Shown: positions 32,902 to 42,326 of the stretch, in pieces
Numbering within the stretch: position 1 is the stretch's first letter
Layout: every line of letters begins with the position of its first letter
Source of the DNA: Oricola thermophila
GTDB taxonomy: Bacteria > Pseudomonadota > Alphaproteobacteria > Rhizobiales > Rhizobiaceae
Assembly (NCBI RefSeq): GCF_013358405.1
Contig: NZ_CP054836.1
Span: forward strand, 992,001 to 1,056,000
DNA: 64,000 bases
Direction: 5' to 3'
Program-made: the position numbers and the translations under genes
The notes under the pieces: model-generated
What the model was told of the DNA's origin: nothing
The model's database searches: none
The model's input: only the letters and a program-made list of their open reading frames with translations

Positions 32902-33288
32902 ATGGCAGGCAGACCGACAGACTATACGCCGGCAATAGGCGATGAGATTCTGTCCCTCATGGCGGAGGGGTTTTCCCTTGCCGCTGCGGCTGCCGAACTC
33001 GGTATTCATCGCCAGCGCGTTTACGATTGGGAGGCCAAGCACCCTGATTTTGCGGACACTATAAAGCTTGCACGTGCAAAGCGGCAGCTATTTCTGGAAC
33101 GTAGGCTCCTTTCTGCAAAAGAGGGTCCGGTTGTAACATCATCTATCTTCGCCCTGAAGAATGCTGCGCCCGATGACTGGCGCGACAAGCGAGAGCATGA
33201 AGTGTCAGGGCCTGGCGGCGGTCCGATGGAGCAGGTAACGCGCATCGAGATCGTTGCGGCTGAAACGGATGACAACGGCAAGGATTGA
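32902..33288 (+). CDS. terS: Terminase small subunit
   Basis: 128 residues from MAGRPTDYTPAIGDEILSLM. HTH region GFSLAAAAAELGIHRQRVYD, then WEAKHPDFADTIKLAR, the usual DNA-recognition domain of small terminases. An ATG at 32890 is an alternative. Overlaps the large subunit gene by 20 bp. It should bind the packaging site and load the large subunit. Confidence 0.85.
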   Translation: MAGRPTDYTPAIGDEILSLMAEGFSLAAAAAELGIHRQRVYDWEAKHPDFADTIKLARAKRQLFLERRLLSAKEGPVVTSSIFALKNAAPDDWRDKREHEVSGPGGGPMEQVTRIEIVAAETDDNGKD

Positions 33289-34498
33289 GCTGCCGCCCAA
33301 GCTGGTTCCGGTATTTGCGAAGCCGAGGGGCGCGGTCCAGTACCGTGGGGCATATGGCGGTCGCGGTTCTGGCAAGTCGTTTAACTTCGCCAAGATGGCC
33401 GCGATATGGGGCTATACGGAGCCTCTACGCATACTGTGCGTTCGCGAGTTCCAGGTATCCATTGCTGAATCGTTCCACGCCGAGCTGAAGGCGGCTATTG
33501 CGTCCGAGCCTTGGCTTGATGGGGCGTACGAGATCGGCAGGGACTACCTACGGGGCAAGAACGGTACCGAGTTCATCTTTCGTGGGTTGAGGCGCAACAC
33601 GCAGTCGATCAAGTCGCTGGCGAAGATTGACTTGACGATTGTTGAGGAAGCGGAGGACGTGCCCGAGGAATCGTGGCTTGCCCTCGAAGCGACCGTGTTC
33701 CGCCAGCCGAAATCGGAACTATGGTCGATATGGAACCCGCGCGACGAAGGGTCGCCGGTAGATCAGCGTTTCAGGAAGTGCCCGCCCGATAATGCCGTCA
33801 TCGTGGAGATGAACTGGCAGGACAACCCGTTCTTCCCGGAGGGGCTAAAGACGCTTCGGGAGAGGGAGCAATCGCGCCTTGATCCGAATACTTATGCGCA
33901 TGTTTGGGAAGGCGCGTATCTTGAGAACAGCGACCGCCAGGTGTTCGGCGGGAAGGTCAAGGTAGACGAGTTCACGCCAGGGCCTGACTGGGATGGGCCA
34001 TATCAGGGCGTTGACTTCGGATTTCGGCCTGATCCGCTCTGTGCGGGCCGGGTGTGGGTTCATGACGACCGGGTATGGATTGAGCGTGAGGCTTATGGCG
34101 TCGGGGTAGAGATCGACGCAATGGCTGGCTTCATCAAGGAGAATATACCGGATTTCGACCAGTACGTGACGAGGGCAGATAGCGCGGAGCCGAAGACGAT
34201 CAGCTATGCAAGGCGCAATGGCCTGCCGAGAATAGAGCCGGTCAAGAAGTGGCCTAACAGCGTGATGGAAGGTATCCGGTTTTTACGAGGGTTCCGTGAG
34301 ATCGTCATTCATCCTCGCTGCCCCGGCTGCATCCGTGATTTCAGGCTCTACAGCCACAAGGTGAACACGGCTGGCGATGTTCTGCCGGACCTGATCGATG
34401 CGGATAACCACGGCCCGGACATGGTTCGGTATGCGCTCGCTCCGCTAATCAAGGGTAAGCCGACCGCACGGACATTCATTGGCAAAGGGTTCTATTAA
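33269..34498 (+). CDS. terL: Terminase large subunit, PBSX type
   Basis: 409 residues. Walker A GGRGSGKSFNF, Walker B DLTIVEEAEDVPEESW with coupling motif nearby, IWNPRDEGSP, and nuclease motif GVDFGFRPDP with later acidic residues (TRADSAEPKTI and DLIDADNHGPDMVRYAL). ATPase motor and head-filling nuclease of the packaging machine. Its stop shares a base with the portal ATG. Confidence 0.95.
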   Translation: MTTARIELPPKLVPVFAKPRGAVQYRGAYGGRGSGKSFNFAKMAAIWGYTEPLRILCVREFQVSIAESFHAELKAAIASEPWLDGAYEIGRDYLRGKNGTEFIFRGLRRNTQSIKSLAKIDLTIVEEAEDVPEESWLALEATVFRQPKSELWSIWNPRDEGSPVDQRFRKCPPDNAVIVEMNWQDNPFFPEGLKTLREREQSRLDPNTYAHVWEGAYLENSDRQVFGGKVKVDEFTPGPDWDGPYQGVDFGFRPDPLCAGRVWVHDDRVWIEREAYGVGVEIDAMAGFIKENIPDFDQYVTRADSAEPKTISYARRNGLPRIEPVKKWPNSVMEGIRFLRGFREIVIHPRCPGCIRDFRLYSHKVNTAGDVLPDLIDADNHGPDMVRYALAPLIKGKPTARTFIGKGFY

Positions 34499-35874
34499 TG
34501 GGCGTTGAGACAAAGCACCCAGATTTCACGTCTGAGAGGCAGGAAGAATTCCGTCTCATGCGTGACGCCTCTGCCGGTGAATCCGCGATCAAAGCGGCCG
34601 GCAAGCGTTATCTGCCGATCCCGAATGGGTTTGCTACCCAACCTGACGGCGGGCGGAGCATGTATGGCGCTTACATCGAGCGAGCGCAGTTCCCTGAGAT
34701 CGTGGCCCCCTCAATCGCGGCTATGGTCGGTATCGTCCATGGCAAGCAGATTGAGATCGAAACGCCGGACTCCATGGGGTACCTGTGGGAGAAGGCTACC
34801 AGTGATGGCCTGACGCTTGAGGCATTCCACCGCAGGATTACTGCCAACCTGCTCCGCCTGGGCCGCTACGGCGTTCTGGCAGATGCTCCGGCCGATGGTG
34901 GCGACCCATACCTCGCAGGCTATGCTGGCGATCTCGTTATCAATTGGGAGTCGGACGGTTCGTTTTTCGTCATTGACGATAGCGGGATGGTTCGCAATGG
35001 CTTCGATTGGATAGACGAGGAACGCTACATCGTTCTGCGCCTTGAGGAAGGCCGGTACGTCCAGGAGATATACGATAGCGGCGGGCCGATTGATGAACCT
35101 GTGATCCCGACTGCGCTTGGCGGGCAGGCCCTGCCTCGCATCCCGTTCGTTGTTGCGAATGCACGGGACATATCGACTGACATGGTCCCGCCGCCTCTGA
35201 TCGGCGTAGCGCGCGCTGCAAAGGCGATCTACCAGCTTTCGGCGGACTACCGATGGCAGTTGTTCCTGAGCGGCCAGGAAACGCTTGTAGCGATTAATGG
35301 CGCAGCCCCGACGATTATCGGTGCCGGGGCTATTCATGAGATGGTTGGCAGCGGCGAGCAGGGGACACAGCCGGATCTCAAGTATGTTTCGCCGTCCTGT
35401 AAGGGCATCGAGGCTCACAAGATCGCGATGGAGGACAATCGCGAGGCTGCAATCATGGCCGGTGCCAAGCTGCTCGCGCAGGAAACGTCCAATACGAACG
35501 AAAGCGGGTACGCCCGCAAGCTCCGGTTCGCGTCCGAGACCGCCACGCTGTCCACTGTTGCGAAGGTATCGTGCGAAGTTCTGGAACGTTCCTTGCGCAA
35601 TATCGCAATGATGCTTGGTCTTTCCGACGCCGAGCAAGAGAAGATCACGGTACGCCCGCCTGAAACGCTGATGGATACGACGCTGACACCGCAAGAGGTC
35701 AAGGTGCTTGTTGAAAGCTGGCAGGCTGGCGGGTTCAGCTACCGAACTCTTTACGAGAACCTGCTTCGTGGTGGCATAGCCAACCCTGAGCGGGAAGTTG
35801 AAGACGAATTGTTGCAGCTAGGCGATGACCCGGATGCAATCATTCACGAGCGGGCCGAAGAGGATGCCGCTTAA
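34498..35874 (+). CDS. Portal protein (DUF4055 family)
   Basis: 458 residues. DUF4055 portals form the dodecameric DNA gate. Markers: ERAQFPEIVAPSIAAMVGIV, LLRLGRYGVLADAP, a long helix region (SADYRWQLFLSGQETL) and ETSNTNESGYARKLRFASET. Overlaps the terminase stop by one base, then 39 bp to the scaffold gene. Confidence 0.88.
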   Translation: MGVETKHPDFTSERQEEFRLMRDASAGESAIKAAGKRYLPIPNGFATQPDGGRSMYGAYIERAQFPEIVAPSIAAMVGIVHGKQIEIETPDSMGYLWEKATSDGLTLEAFHRRITANLLRLGRYGVLADAPADGGDPYLAGYAGDLVINWESDGSFFVIDDSGMVRNGFDWIDEERYIVLRLEEGRYVQEIYDSGGPIDEPVIPTALGGQALPRIPFVVANARDISTDMVPPPLIGVARAAKAIYQLSADYRWQLFLSGQETLVAINGAAPTIIGAGAIHEMVGSGEQGTQPDLKYVSPSCKGIEAHKIAMEDNREAAIMAGAKLLAQETSNTNESGYARKLRFASETATLSTVAKVSCEVLERSLRNIAMMLGLSDAEQEKITVRPPETLMDTTLTPQEVKVLVESWQAGGFSYRTLYENLLRGGIANPEREVEDELLQLGDDPDAIIHERAEEDAA

Positions 35875-35913
35875 CCCGCCGTCGATGACGGCTACCAGAA
35901 CAGGACTAGAGCG

Positions 35914-36633
35914 ATGCTCAAAACAGTGCTTGAAACCCTTGATGGCGTCGATGACGCGATCAAACCCTTCTATGCCGAGAAAGACGGCAAATTCTTCCTC
36001 CAGGTCGAAGGCATCAACGAACACCCAGACGTGGTGAACCTAAAGAATGCCTACGAACGAGTGAAGGCGGACAAGACCAAGGCCATCGAGGAGCGCGACG
36101 CGTTCAAGGCTAAGGCAGAGGCCGTCCCAGACGATTTCGACCCGAAGGTTTGGGACAAGGCCAAGACCGGCAAACCCGACGAAGCGGAAGTCATCAAGAT
36201 TCGGCAGGAGCTTGAGGGCAAGCTTGCGGCGACGGAACAGGCCAAGGCAGAGGCCGAAGCACGGCTTCACCGCTTCGCCATTGAGCGTGATTTGGGCGAC
36301 GCCCTGATTGCAGCCGGCATTAACGAACCCGCCTATGTAAGGGCCGCACGTGCGCTGCTCGAAGGCAACGTGAAGGCCGGTGAAGACGGTAAGGCCATTG
36401 TCGAGACGGATATGGGACCGATGCCGGTCACCGAATACGTCAAGCGGTGGGCTGCAGGCGAAGGCAAAGCCTTTGTGACGCCACCGAATGGTGGCGGTCG
36501 CAGCGGCGGTGAGGGTGAAGGCACGCGCAAGAAATGGAGCGAAATGACCGGTGACGAAAAGGTTGCGCTCCATCGTGAAAACCCAGCGGAATACGAGCGC
36601 CTCAAAAAGGAAGCGGGCGCTAACCGCAAATGA
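35914..36633 (+). CDS. Capsid scaffold protein (GP20-like)
   Basis: 239 residues, highly charged and helical: residues about 45-110 form coiled coils (IKIRQELEGKLAATEQAKAE), and the basic C-terminus (ERLKKEAGANRK) is the capsid-binding end. Size and place between portal and capsid genes fit an assembly scaffold. Confidence 0.8.
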   Translation: MLKTVLETLDGVDDAIKPFYAEKDGKFFLQVEGINEHPDVVNLKNAYERVKADKTKAIEERDAFKAKAEAVPDDFDPKVWDKAKTGKPDEAEVIKIRQELEGKLAATEQAKAEAEARLHRFAIERDLGDALIAAGINEPAYVRAARALLEGNVKAGEDGKAIVETDMGPMPVTEYVKRWAAGEGKAFVTPPNGGGRSGGEGEGTRKKWSEMTGDEKVALHRENPAEYERLKKEAGANRK

Positions 36634-36647
36634 TGAGGTAAATCAAA

Positions 36648-37658
36648 ATGGCTGCTACTCAGCTTTCCGATATTATCGACGTAACGGTCTTCCAGGACCT
36701 TGACCCTGTCAACTCGCCCGAGAAGACGGACTTCTTCCAGGCAGGTCTTGCGGTCCGCACCGACCTGTTCGACACGCTCGCCAATGCCGATGGCAAGATC
36801 GCGGAACTCCCGTTCTGGAAGGATCTGAATGCGGATGACGAGCCCAACTATTCGACCGATGACACCGGTTCCTCGGCCACGCCGAAGAAGGTGACGCAGG
36901 GCGAGCAGATCACCCGCAAGGCGTTCCTGAACCAGGGTTGGTCCGCGACCGACCTTGCTGTCGAGCTTGCTATGGGCACGGACGCCATCCAGCATGTCCG
37001 CAACCGTGTTGGCACCTACTGGATGCGCCAGTGGCAGCGTCGGCTCGTCGCTTCCGTTCTTGGCGTTCAGGCCGATAACGCGGCGAATGACGGCGGTGAC
37101 ATGACGCACGATATTGCTGTCGAGGACACCACCGCGCAGGGGCCTGGAACCCGCTGGTCAGAGCAGGCGTTCATTGATGCCGCCTACACCATGGGCGACA
37201 TGGTGGATGGTGTGACCGCCATTGCTGTCCACTCCATGGTTGCCAAGCAGATCACGGAGCAGAACGGCGCGGAAGACGTTCGCGACTCCGAGGGCAACCT
37301 GCTTTATCGCTCGTACAAGGGTCGCCGCATCATCGTTGATGACGGCCTGCCGGTCGTTGCCGGCACCACGAGCGGCTACAAGTACCTGTCGGTGCTGTTC
37401 GGCCCCGGCGCGTTTGCTTATGGCGAGGGTTCTCCGACCGTTCCGGTTGAGATCGATCGTGCGCCCGAGCTTGGCGACGGTGGCGGCGTTGAGACGCTGT
37501 GGACCCGCAACACGTGGATCCTGCATCCGTTCGGCTTTCAGCAGACTGGTACGCCGGCCGGTGTGTCGTTCACCAATACCGAGCTTACTGACGAAACGGT
37601 TTGGGACCGTGTTGTCGAGCGCAAGAACGTCCCGATGGCGTTCCTGTGGACCAACTAG
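36648..37658 (+). CDS. Major capsid protein
   Basis: 336 residues. HK97-fold-type coat protein of the group with MAATQLSDIIDVTVFQDL start; ends NVPMAFLWTN. The mid part TWILHPFGFQQTGTPAGVSF and DDGLPVVAGTTSGYKYLSVL is typical of this coat family. No N-terminal delta domain, consistent with the separate scaffold. Confidence 0.88.
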   Translation: MAATQLSDIIDVTVFQDLDPVNSPEKTDFFQAGLAVRTDLFDTLANADGKIAELPFWKDLNADDEPNYSTDDTGSSATPKKVTQGEQITRKAFLNQGWSATDLAVELAMGTDAIQHVRNRVGTYWMRQWQRRLVASVLGVQADNAANDGGDMTHDIAVEDTTAQGPGTRWSEQAFIDAAYTMGDMVDGVTAIAVHSMVAKQITEQNGAEDVRDSEGNLLYRSYKGRRIIVDDGLPVVAGTTSGYKYLSVLFGPGAFAYGEGSPTVPVEIDRAPELGDGGGVETLWTRNTWILHPFGFQQTGTPAGVSFTNTELTDETVWDRVVERKNVPMAFLWTN

Positions 37659-37676
37659 GCGAAGCATCGCTTTGCA

Positions 37677-37700
37677 GAGGGGCGGGCATTTCTGCCCCTC
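37677..37700 (+). terminator. Hairpin after the capsid gene
   Basis: GAGGGGC (37677-37683) pairs with GCCCCTC (37694-37700), 7 bp, with an alternative inner GGGCA/TGCCC stem. No T-run follows, so it may attenuate rather than end transcription, leaving the capsid mRNA in excess over downstream genes. Confidence 0.5.
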
Positions 37701-37722
37701 GACAAAACGATGGAGGCTTTTG

Positions 37723-38007
37723 ATGGCTGATGTGAACAAGGATGGCCTCATACCGGGGCAGATCGTCCCCTTCGATGTCCTGATGCGCCTGGAAAAGGCG
37801 AGGATCAAGGGCGAGGCCAGGGCGAAACCAGCTGAGGCTGGCGACCGTGTCGATATCCCCGAGGATTGGGAATCCCTGCACTGGAAAAGGCAGGTTGAGC
37901 TTGCGAACAGGATTATAGGCGGCGAAGGCCCGCTTGTTCCGTCCGAGGGGCAGACTGTGGCCGAGAAGGCCCGCGCAATCATCATGTCTGAGGTTTCGGA
38001 CCGCTAG
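37723..38007 (+). CDS. Phage head protein, unknown
   Basis: 94 residues from MADVNKDGLIPGQIVPFDVL, strong ATGGAGG ribosome site. Charged, helical (SLHWKRQVELANRIIGGEG). The place between capsid and connector genes suggests an assembly role. Confidence 0.65.
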   Translation: MADVNKDGLIPGQIVPFDVLMRLEKARIKGEARAKPAEAGDRVDIPEDWESLHWKRQVELANRIIGGEGPLVPSEGQTVAEKARAIIMSEVSDR

Positions 38008-38016
38008 GGGTGCGTC

Positions 38017-38544
38017 ATGGCGCTTATCGTTGAAGATGGCAGCATAGTCGCTGGTGCGGACTGCTACGCGGACGTGGCGGCATTCGATGCATGGGATACC
38101 GACTTCTACGGTACTGCTTCGACCGCGACGACTGCGGACAAGGAAGCCGCCATTCGCCGCGCTGTCGTCTATCTCGATAGCTTGTCGTGGAAGGGGCGCC
38201 GCCTTGAGGGCCGCTCGCAGCCGCGCGCATGGCCGCGTGAGGGAGTGGCTGACGGGGAAGGTAACATAATTCCGACCGACGAGGTTCCGGCAGAGGTGAT
38301 TTTTGCTCAGCATCGTCTTGCGCGTGCCGAACTGACGAGCCCAGGCGCGCTCGATGCCGAGTTCAAGGCGTCCGATGCGGTCAAACGTGAGAAGGTCGGG
38401 CAAATCGAAGTGGAGTACGTTCGTGGCGCATCTGTAGCGGATGACGCCCGCACCATCGTCGCAATGGCAATGGATGAAATCCAGGGTCTTCTGACCGGCG
38501 GTGACGTGACGGGCGGGGGCACTAGCTGGGTATTGCGGGCATGA
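38017..38544 (+). CDS. Head-tail connector, DnaT-like family
   Basis: 175 residues. Start MALIVEDGSIVAGADCYADV and segments AIRRAVVYLDSLSWKGRRLE, QPRAWPREGV and PAEVIFAQHRLARAEL match the phage family labelled putative DnaT-like; by place and fold these are head-tail adaptors. Overlaps the next gene by ATGA. Confidence 0.8.
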   Translation: MALIVEDGSIVAGADCYADVAAFDAWDTDFYGTASTATTADKEAAIRRAVVYLDSLSWKGRRLEGRSQPRAWPREGVADGEGNIIPTDEVPAEVIFAQHRLARAELTSPGALDAEFKASDAVKREKVGQIEVEYVRGASVADDARTIVAMAMDEIQGLLTGGDVTGGGTSWVLRA

Positions 38545-38897
38545 CATTCAATTACGCCAAGACGCGAGATACTGCGGACAGGCTTATCGCCCGCTTCGGA
38601 CAGGTCGCCAAGCTGATTGTGCTCGATGCGACCGGTGGAGACCCGTGGAATCCGACCGTCACGGAGACCGAAACGGAAGTCACGGTTGCGGTGTTCGATT
38701 TTGCCAATAGCGAGGTCGATGGAACGCTTATCCAGCAAGGCGACAAGCGTGTTTACCTCGCTTCGGATGGCGGCAGGGTAACGCCGGATACGAGCAACAA
38801 GCTTGAGATCGGCGGCGTGCGGCATGAGATAGTCAGGGTATCGCCAACATCGCCGGGCGGGCTTGATGTGTTCTATGAGATACAGGCGAGGCGCTAA
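38541..38897 (+). CDS. Head closure / neck protein
   Basis: 118 residues, beta-rich (VTETETEVTVAVFDFANSEV, GTLIQQGDKRVYLASDGGRV). Its size and position after the connector fit a head-completion stopper. ATG of the next gene overlaps its stop. Confidence 0.65.
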   Translation: MTFNYAKTRDTADRLIARFGQVAKLIVLDATGGDPWNPTVTETETEVTVAVFDFANSEVDGTLIQQGDKRVYLASDGGRVTPDTSNKLEIGGVRHEIVRVSPTSPGGLDVFYEIQARR

Positions 38898-39958
38898 TGG
38901 CCCGCAAGACCGATGCGCAAGTGCTGGAGGAGTTGCTCAGCAAGCATGATCCAGCCGTCCGTCAAGCCTTTCTTGAGGCAGTGAGCGAGATCAGCAACAG
39001 CATCATCCTCAGCACGGTCACATCGCGGTTGGAGCATGGCGATATTTCGGGTGCGATAGAGGTACTCAGTCTTGACGAGGACGCGTTTTCGCGTGTCGAG
39101 GTTGCACTGCTGGAAGCCTATAACGATGGCGGGCAGTCCACGGTGGATAACCTGCCCCGTGTGACGCAGCCAGATGGTGTGCCAATTCGGTTTTCGTGGG
39201 GTGTTCGCAACACTGTGGCCGAGCGTGCCCTGAGGGACCATGCCGCCAACATGGTGCGGGAAATCACGGCCGATCAGAAGGACGGGTTGCGTGAGGTTCT
39301 GACCGAAGGTCTTGCGCATGGCGACAATCCTTGGTCAACGGCCCGTCGCATTGCTGGCTACCGCATGAATGGCAGCAATGAGAGAACTGGAGGCCTGATC
39401 GGGCTAACGTCCCGCCAGATGGAAACCGTAAGCTGGATCAGGCGGGCCTTGATCGAAGGCGATACGGTCAAGCTCAGGCGGTATCTTGAATTGAAGAACA
39501 GGGATGCCCGCTTCGACAGGACAATAGCCAAGATCATTCGCGATGGCGGCAAGCTGCCAGCAGACAAGGCAGATGGTATTGCAAGCCGCTACGCAAGCAT
39601 CGCGCTGGACAAGAGGGCAAAGACCCTTGCGCGGCATGAAACGTTCCTGGCGCTCTCCAAGAGCCGCCATGATGCCATTCAGCAGCAGATCGACGCGGGC
39701 AAGCTGGTCGCGTCCGATGTGACTATGACATGGAAGCACACGCCACGCGAAAACCCACGCTTGCAGCATATCGCGATGAACGGACAGAAGGTGCGGTTCG
39801 GAGAGGCTTTCACTGCCCCGGACGGCACGACGCTTCGTTATCCGCACGATCCCGATGCGCCGATCCGGCACACCATCAACTGCATGTGCCGGGCGGAATA
39901 CAAGATCGACCACACGGCTGCGGCTATTCGCAGGTATCGGGCGAGGGTGGGCGGATAG
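38897..39958 (+). CDS. Head morphogenesis / minor capsid protein
   Basis: 353 residues, helical. C-terminal segment DAPIRHTINCMCRAEYKIDH resembles the end of SPP1 gp7-like (Mu gpF-like) head morphogenesis proteins, and TLARHETFLALSKSRHDAIQ the preceding helix pair. Such proteins are ejected or bound to the portal. The location downstream of the neck gene is somewhat later than usual. Confidence 0.75.
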   Translation: MARKTDAQVLEELLSKHDPAVRQAFLEAVSEISNSIILSTVTSRLEHGDISGAIEVLSLDEDAFSRVEVALLEAYNDGGQSTVDNLPRVTQPDGVPIRFSWGVRNTVAERALRDHAANMVREITADQKDGLREVLTEGLAHGDNPWSTARRIAGYRMNGSNERTGGLIGLTSRQMETVSWIRRALIEGDTVKLRRYLELKNRDARFDRTIAKIIRDGGKLPADKADGIASRYASIALDKRAKTLARHETFLALSKSRHDAIQQQIDAGKLVASDVTMTWKHTPRENPRLQHIAMNGQKVRFGEAFTAPDGTTLRYPHDPDAPIRHTINCMCRAEYKIDHTAAAIRRYRARVGG

Positions 39959-40411
39959 ATGGCCACCTACCGCTTTGCCGCCACCGTCGAGGAATGGTGC
40001 AAGGACGTAATTGAGGCGCAAGAGGCGATCTTCCGCGAGGCCAGCCAGCGGCTTGTGCATGAACTGGACGACCTGATCACGCAACTGATCTACAGCGACC
40101 CGAGCACGGACTATCGCCGCACCGGGTTTTTGCGCGCCTCTCTGGTCGCATCGACAACGGCCATGCCGGGGCTCACCAAGCCCAATCCGGGCGTGCCGGT
40201 GCAGGCCGATTACGGCGACGTGATCCTGACGATCAACGGGCTTGAGATCGGGGAAACGCTGTATCTCGGCTACACGGCCAAGTATGGCGCATACGTTCAC
40301 TACGGCACGTCGAAGATGAGACCCAGGCCGTGGGTTCAGATGGTCGCGCAGCGGTGGGAAACGATTGTCGAGGAGGAAGCGGCGAAGGTCAGGTCTCGCT
40401 TCGGTCTTTGA
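39959..40411 (+). CDS. HK97 gp10-like tail completion protein
   Basis: 150 residues: YRRTGFLRASLVAS, GETLYLGYTAKYGAYVHYGT and RPRPWVQMVAQRWETIVEEE are the gp10 pattern. Its 3' end overlaps the convergent minus-strand cassette by 23 bp. Confidence 0.82.
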   Translation: MATYRFAATVEEWCKDVIEAQEAIFREASQRLVHELDDLITQLIYSDPSTDYRRTGFLRASLVASTTAMPGLTKPNPGVPVQADYGDVILTINGLEIGETLYLGYTAKYGAYVHYGTSKMRPRPWVQMVAQRWETIVEEEAAKVRSRFGL

Positions 40412-40622
40412 TCTTGGCGAGCATTTCCTTGACGGAGAACAGAACGACATCGCCGGATCGTAGCTTTTCGAGCCTGAGAAGCGCAGCGATATCGCAAGAC
40501 ACGACGAGGCGCAAAATCTCCTCACCGAACGGCGTTTCCGCCTTGAGCGGCACAGAGACGCGCAATCGGTCGTGAATGAAGGTTTCGATCTCGTCGTCGG
40601 ATAGCGGCTTATCCTTGGACAT
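40389..40622 (-). CDS. Small protein of the reverse-strand lipoprotein cassette
   Basis: 77 residues, MSKDKPLSDDEIETFIHDRL start; no membrane segment or signal. TGATG overlap with the lipoprotein gene. Antisense orientation to the structural operon marks it as an accessory (moron) gene. Unknown. Confidence 0.6.
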   Translation of the reverse strand: MSKDKPLSDDEIETFIHDRLRVSVPLKAETPFGEEILRLVVSCDIAALLRLEKLRSGDVVLFSVKEMLAKIKDRSET

Positions 40623-40984
40623 CACTGCCCTGTCATGGCGCGAACACGGCTCATGTAGCCATCCATGAATGAGCGGGCGCCGGCGTTCCAGGTGAAGTCG
40701 TTTAGCCCGACCATGATGTTCCCGGTGACTGTGGTCGGTGACGATCCAACGATGGAGAATGAGTGTTTCAGGTCCGATCCGCCGCGAAAGCGCTGCATGA
40801 CAACCTGATGGTCGCTCTCGCGCTGCACGATGAAGCCGTCTGCGGAATAGACGCTGACAATGGTGGCCTTGGTCGCGTCTGCAGGTGCGTTGAAGGTGTA
40901 GGTCGGCGGTGTTTGCGGTTCTGTGCTGACGCAGCCTGCCAGGGCGAGTGCGGACAGCACGGCGGGTATCGACTTCCTGATCAT
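40622..40984 (-). CDS. Prophage lipoprotein (moron candidate)
   Basis: 120 residues from MIRKSIPAVLSALALAGCVS: lipobox LALAGC, predicted cysteine 18 acylated. The following S-T favours outer-membrane sorting. The mature part is beta-rich (KATIVSVYSADGFIVQRESD, TGNIMVGLNDFTW). A very strong GGAAGGAGAG ribosome site precedes the ATG. Inserted against the direction of the tail genes, it may change the lysogen surface, for example superinfection exclusion; that role is inferred from other phage lipoproteins. Confidence 0.75.
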   Translation of the reverse strand: MIRKSIPAVLSALALAGCVSTEPQTPPTYTFNAPADATKATIVSVYSADGFIVQRESDHQVVMQRFRGGSDLKHSFSIVGSSPTTVTGNIMVGLNDFTWNAGARSFMDGYMSRVRAMTGQ

Positions 40985-41023
40985 TGCTCTCCTTCCATTT
41001 GACGAAGGCAGGAAACTAGCATC

Positions 41024-41443
41024 ATGGCCAACACAACGCCAGCCCGGATATTCAACGGCCTGATGCGGCATCTGCACGCGCTGTCGCTCACGCCGGCCCT
41101 GCCGATTGCAGATCCGAATATCGACTTCGATCCGCCAGCCGATGGCCGGTACCTGCGCGCGACATTCGTGCCGAATACGACCGATCGGCTGTTCATCCAG
41201 TCAACCGGGCTGCACCGCTACACCGGCCTGTTCATGGTCGATGTGTTCGACAAGCCGGGCACGGGCGAGACGCGAGCCCGAGACGTGGCCGGGCAGGTCG
41301 CAGAGCACTTCCCGTGCGACGACCGGATCACGGAAGAAGGCGTGACGCTTCGGATCATCACGCGACCGAATGTCGGGCCTGCCATCATCGAGGATCAGGC
41401 CATTCACGTACCTGTGACAGTCGAGTTTTGGGCTTTCGCCTGA
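41024..41443 (+). CDS. Tail terminator (DUF4128)
   Basis: 139 residues. Beta-rich pattern LRATFVPNTTDRLFIQSTGL, YTGLFMVDVFDKPG, AGQVAEHFPCDDRITEEGVT, PVTVEFWAFA, as in DUF4128/lambda gpU-like proteins that cap the tail tube. Located before the tube gene. Confidence 0.8.
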   Translation: MANTTPARIFNGLMRHLHALSLTPALPIADPNIDFDPPADGRYLRATFVPNTTDRLFIQSTGLHRYTGLFMVDVFDKPGTGETRARDVAGQVAEHFPCDDRITEEGVTLRIITRPNVGPAIIEDQAIHVPVTVEFWAFA

Positions 41444-41494
41444 CGCCGCTGACGCCCCTTCGGCAAGGGCAATCATCAGAAAGAGGAATGTCTC

Positions 41495-41956
41495 ATGGCA
41501 CTCACCCTTGTGTCTGGGAGCACCATTGAAATCGGCGGTGTTCTCAATGACAAAGCAACTCCATTCGTGGAGTCCGATTTTGACGGCCAGTCGTGGATAT
41601 CAATCGACGGTTGGCAGCAGGCCGGCGCCATTGGCGATACTGCCGAGATCGTCACGTCGCAGCTCATCAACCGCGGCCGCGATATCAAGCAGAAGGGCAC
41701 GGCCAACGGCGGCTCGATGGAGAACATCTTTGCCATCATCCCGGATGATCCCGGTCAGGATGCGCTTCTTGCTGCCGCCGATGGCTCGAACAAGAACAAC
41801 TACGCGTTCCGCATCACGTGGCCGACCGGCGAAAAGCGCCTGTTCATCGCGCTTGTCACGACCAGCCAGGAGGCAGGCGGCACGGCCAACACCATCCAGA
41901 CCCTCAACGTGACGCTGGAGATCAACTCCAACATCGTCCGCGTGGCGGCACCGTAA
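41495..41956 (+). CDS. Major tail protein
   Basis: 153 residues. WISIDGWQQAGAIGDTAEIV, QLINRGRDIKQKGTANGGSM and RITWPTGEKRLFIALVTTSQ are typical of phage tube proteins in this group. GAAAGAGGAA ribosome site. Forms the non-contractile tube. Confidence 0.87.
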   Translation: MALTLVSGSTIEIGGVLNDKATPFVESDFDGQSWISIDGWQQAGAIGDTAEIVTSQLINRGRDIKQKGTANGGSMENIFAIIPDDPGQDALLAAADGSNKNNYAFRITWPTGEKRLFIALVTTSQEAGGTANTIQTLNVTLEINSNIVRVAAP

Positions 41957-41969
41957 GGAGGCATGAAGC

Positions 41970-42326
41970 ATGGCTGACAAGCCGAAAATCGGTGCCGGAA
42001 ACGTCGAAATCGAACTGGACGGCGTTCCCTACACACTCAAGCCGACGCTGCGGGCAGCTCGCATGGTCTCGCAGAACTTCGGCGGATTCCAGAAAGCGCT
42101 TGCCGCAATCGGCAATCTCGACCTCGATGCGTATGTCAGCGTGATCGCTGCCGGCGTTGGCGCCAAGGCGAGCGATGTCAACGAAATCGCGGAAGCCGTG
42201 TGGCGCACCGGGATGCCCGGCCTTGCCGATCCGGTCGTGACCTATCTGACCAACCTTGCGAATGGCGGGCGTCCGCTCGACAACGCCGGAGGGTCGGGAG
42301 ACGAAAACCCTCAGACGGATCAGTAG
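41970..42326 (+). CDS. Tail assembly chaperone, short form
   Basis: 118 residues, MADKPKIGAGNVEIELDGVP start; region YTLKPTLRAARMVSQNFGGF and LANGGRPLDNAGG fit gene-transfer-agent/lambda gpG-like chaperones. AAGGAGG ribosome site. The frame continues by -1 frameshift into the 42547 product. Confidence 0.85.
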   Translation: MADKPKIGAGNVEIELDGVPYTLKPTLRAARMVSQNFGGFQKALAAIGNLDLDAYVSVIAAGVGAKASDVNEIAEAVWRTGMPGLADPVVTYLTNLANGGRPLDNAGGSGDENPQTDQ

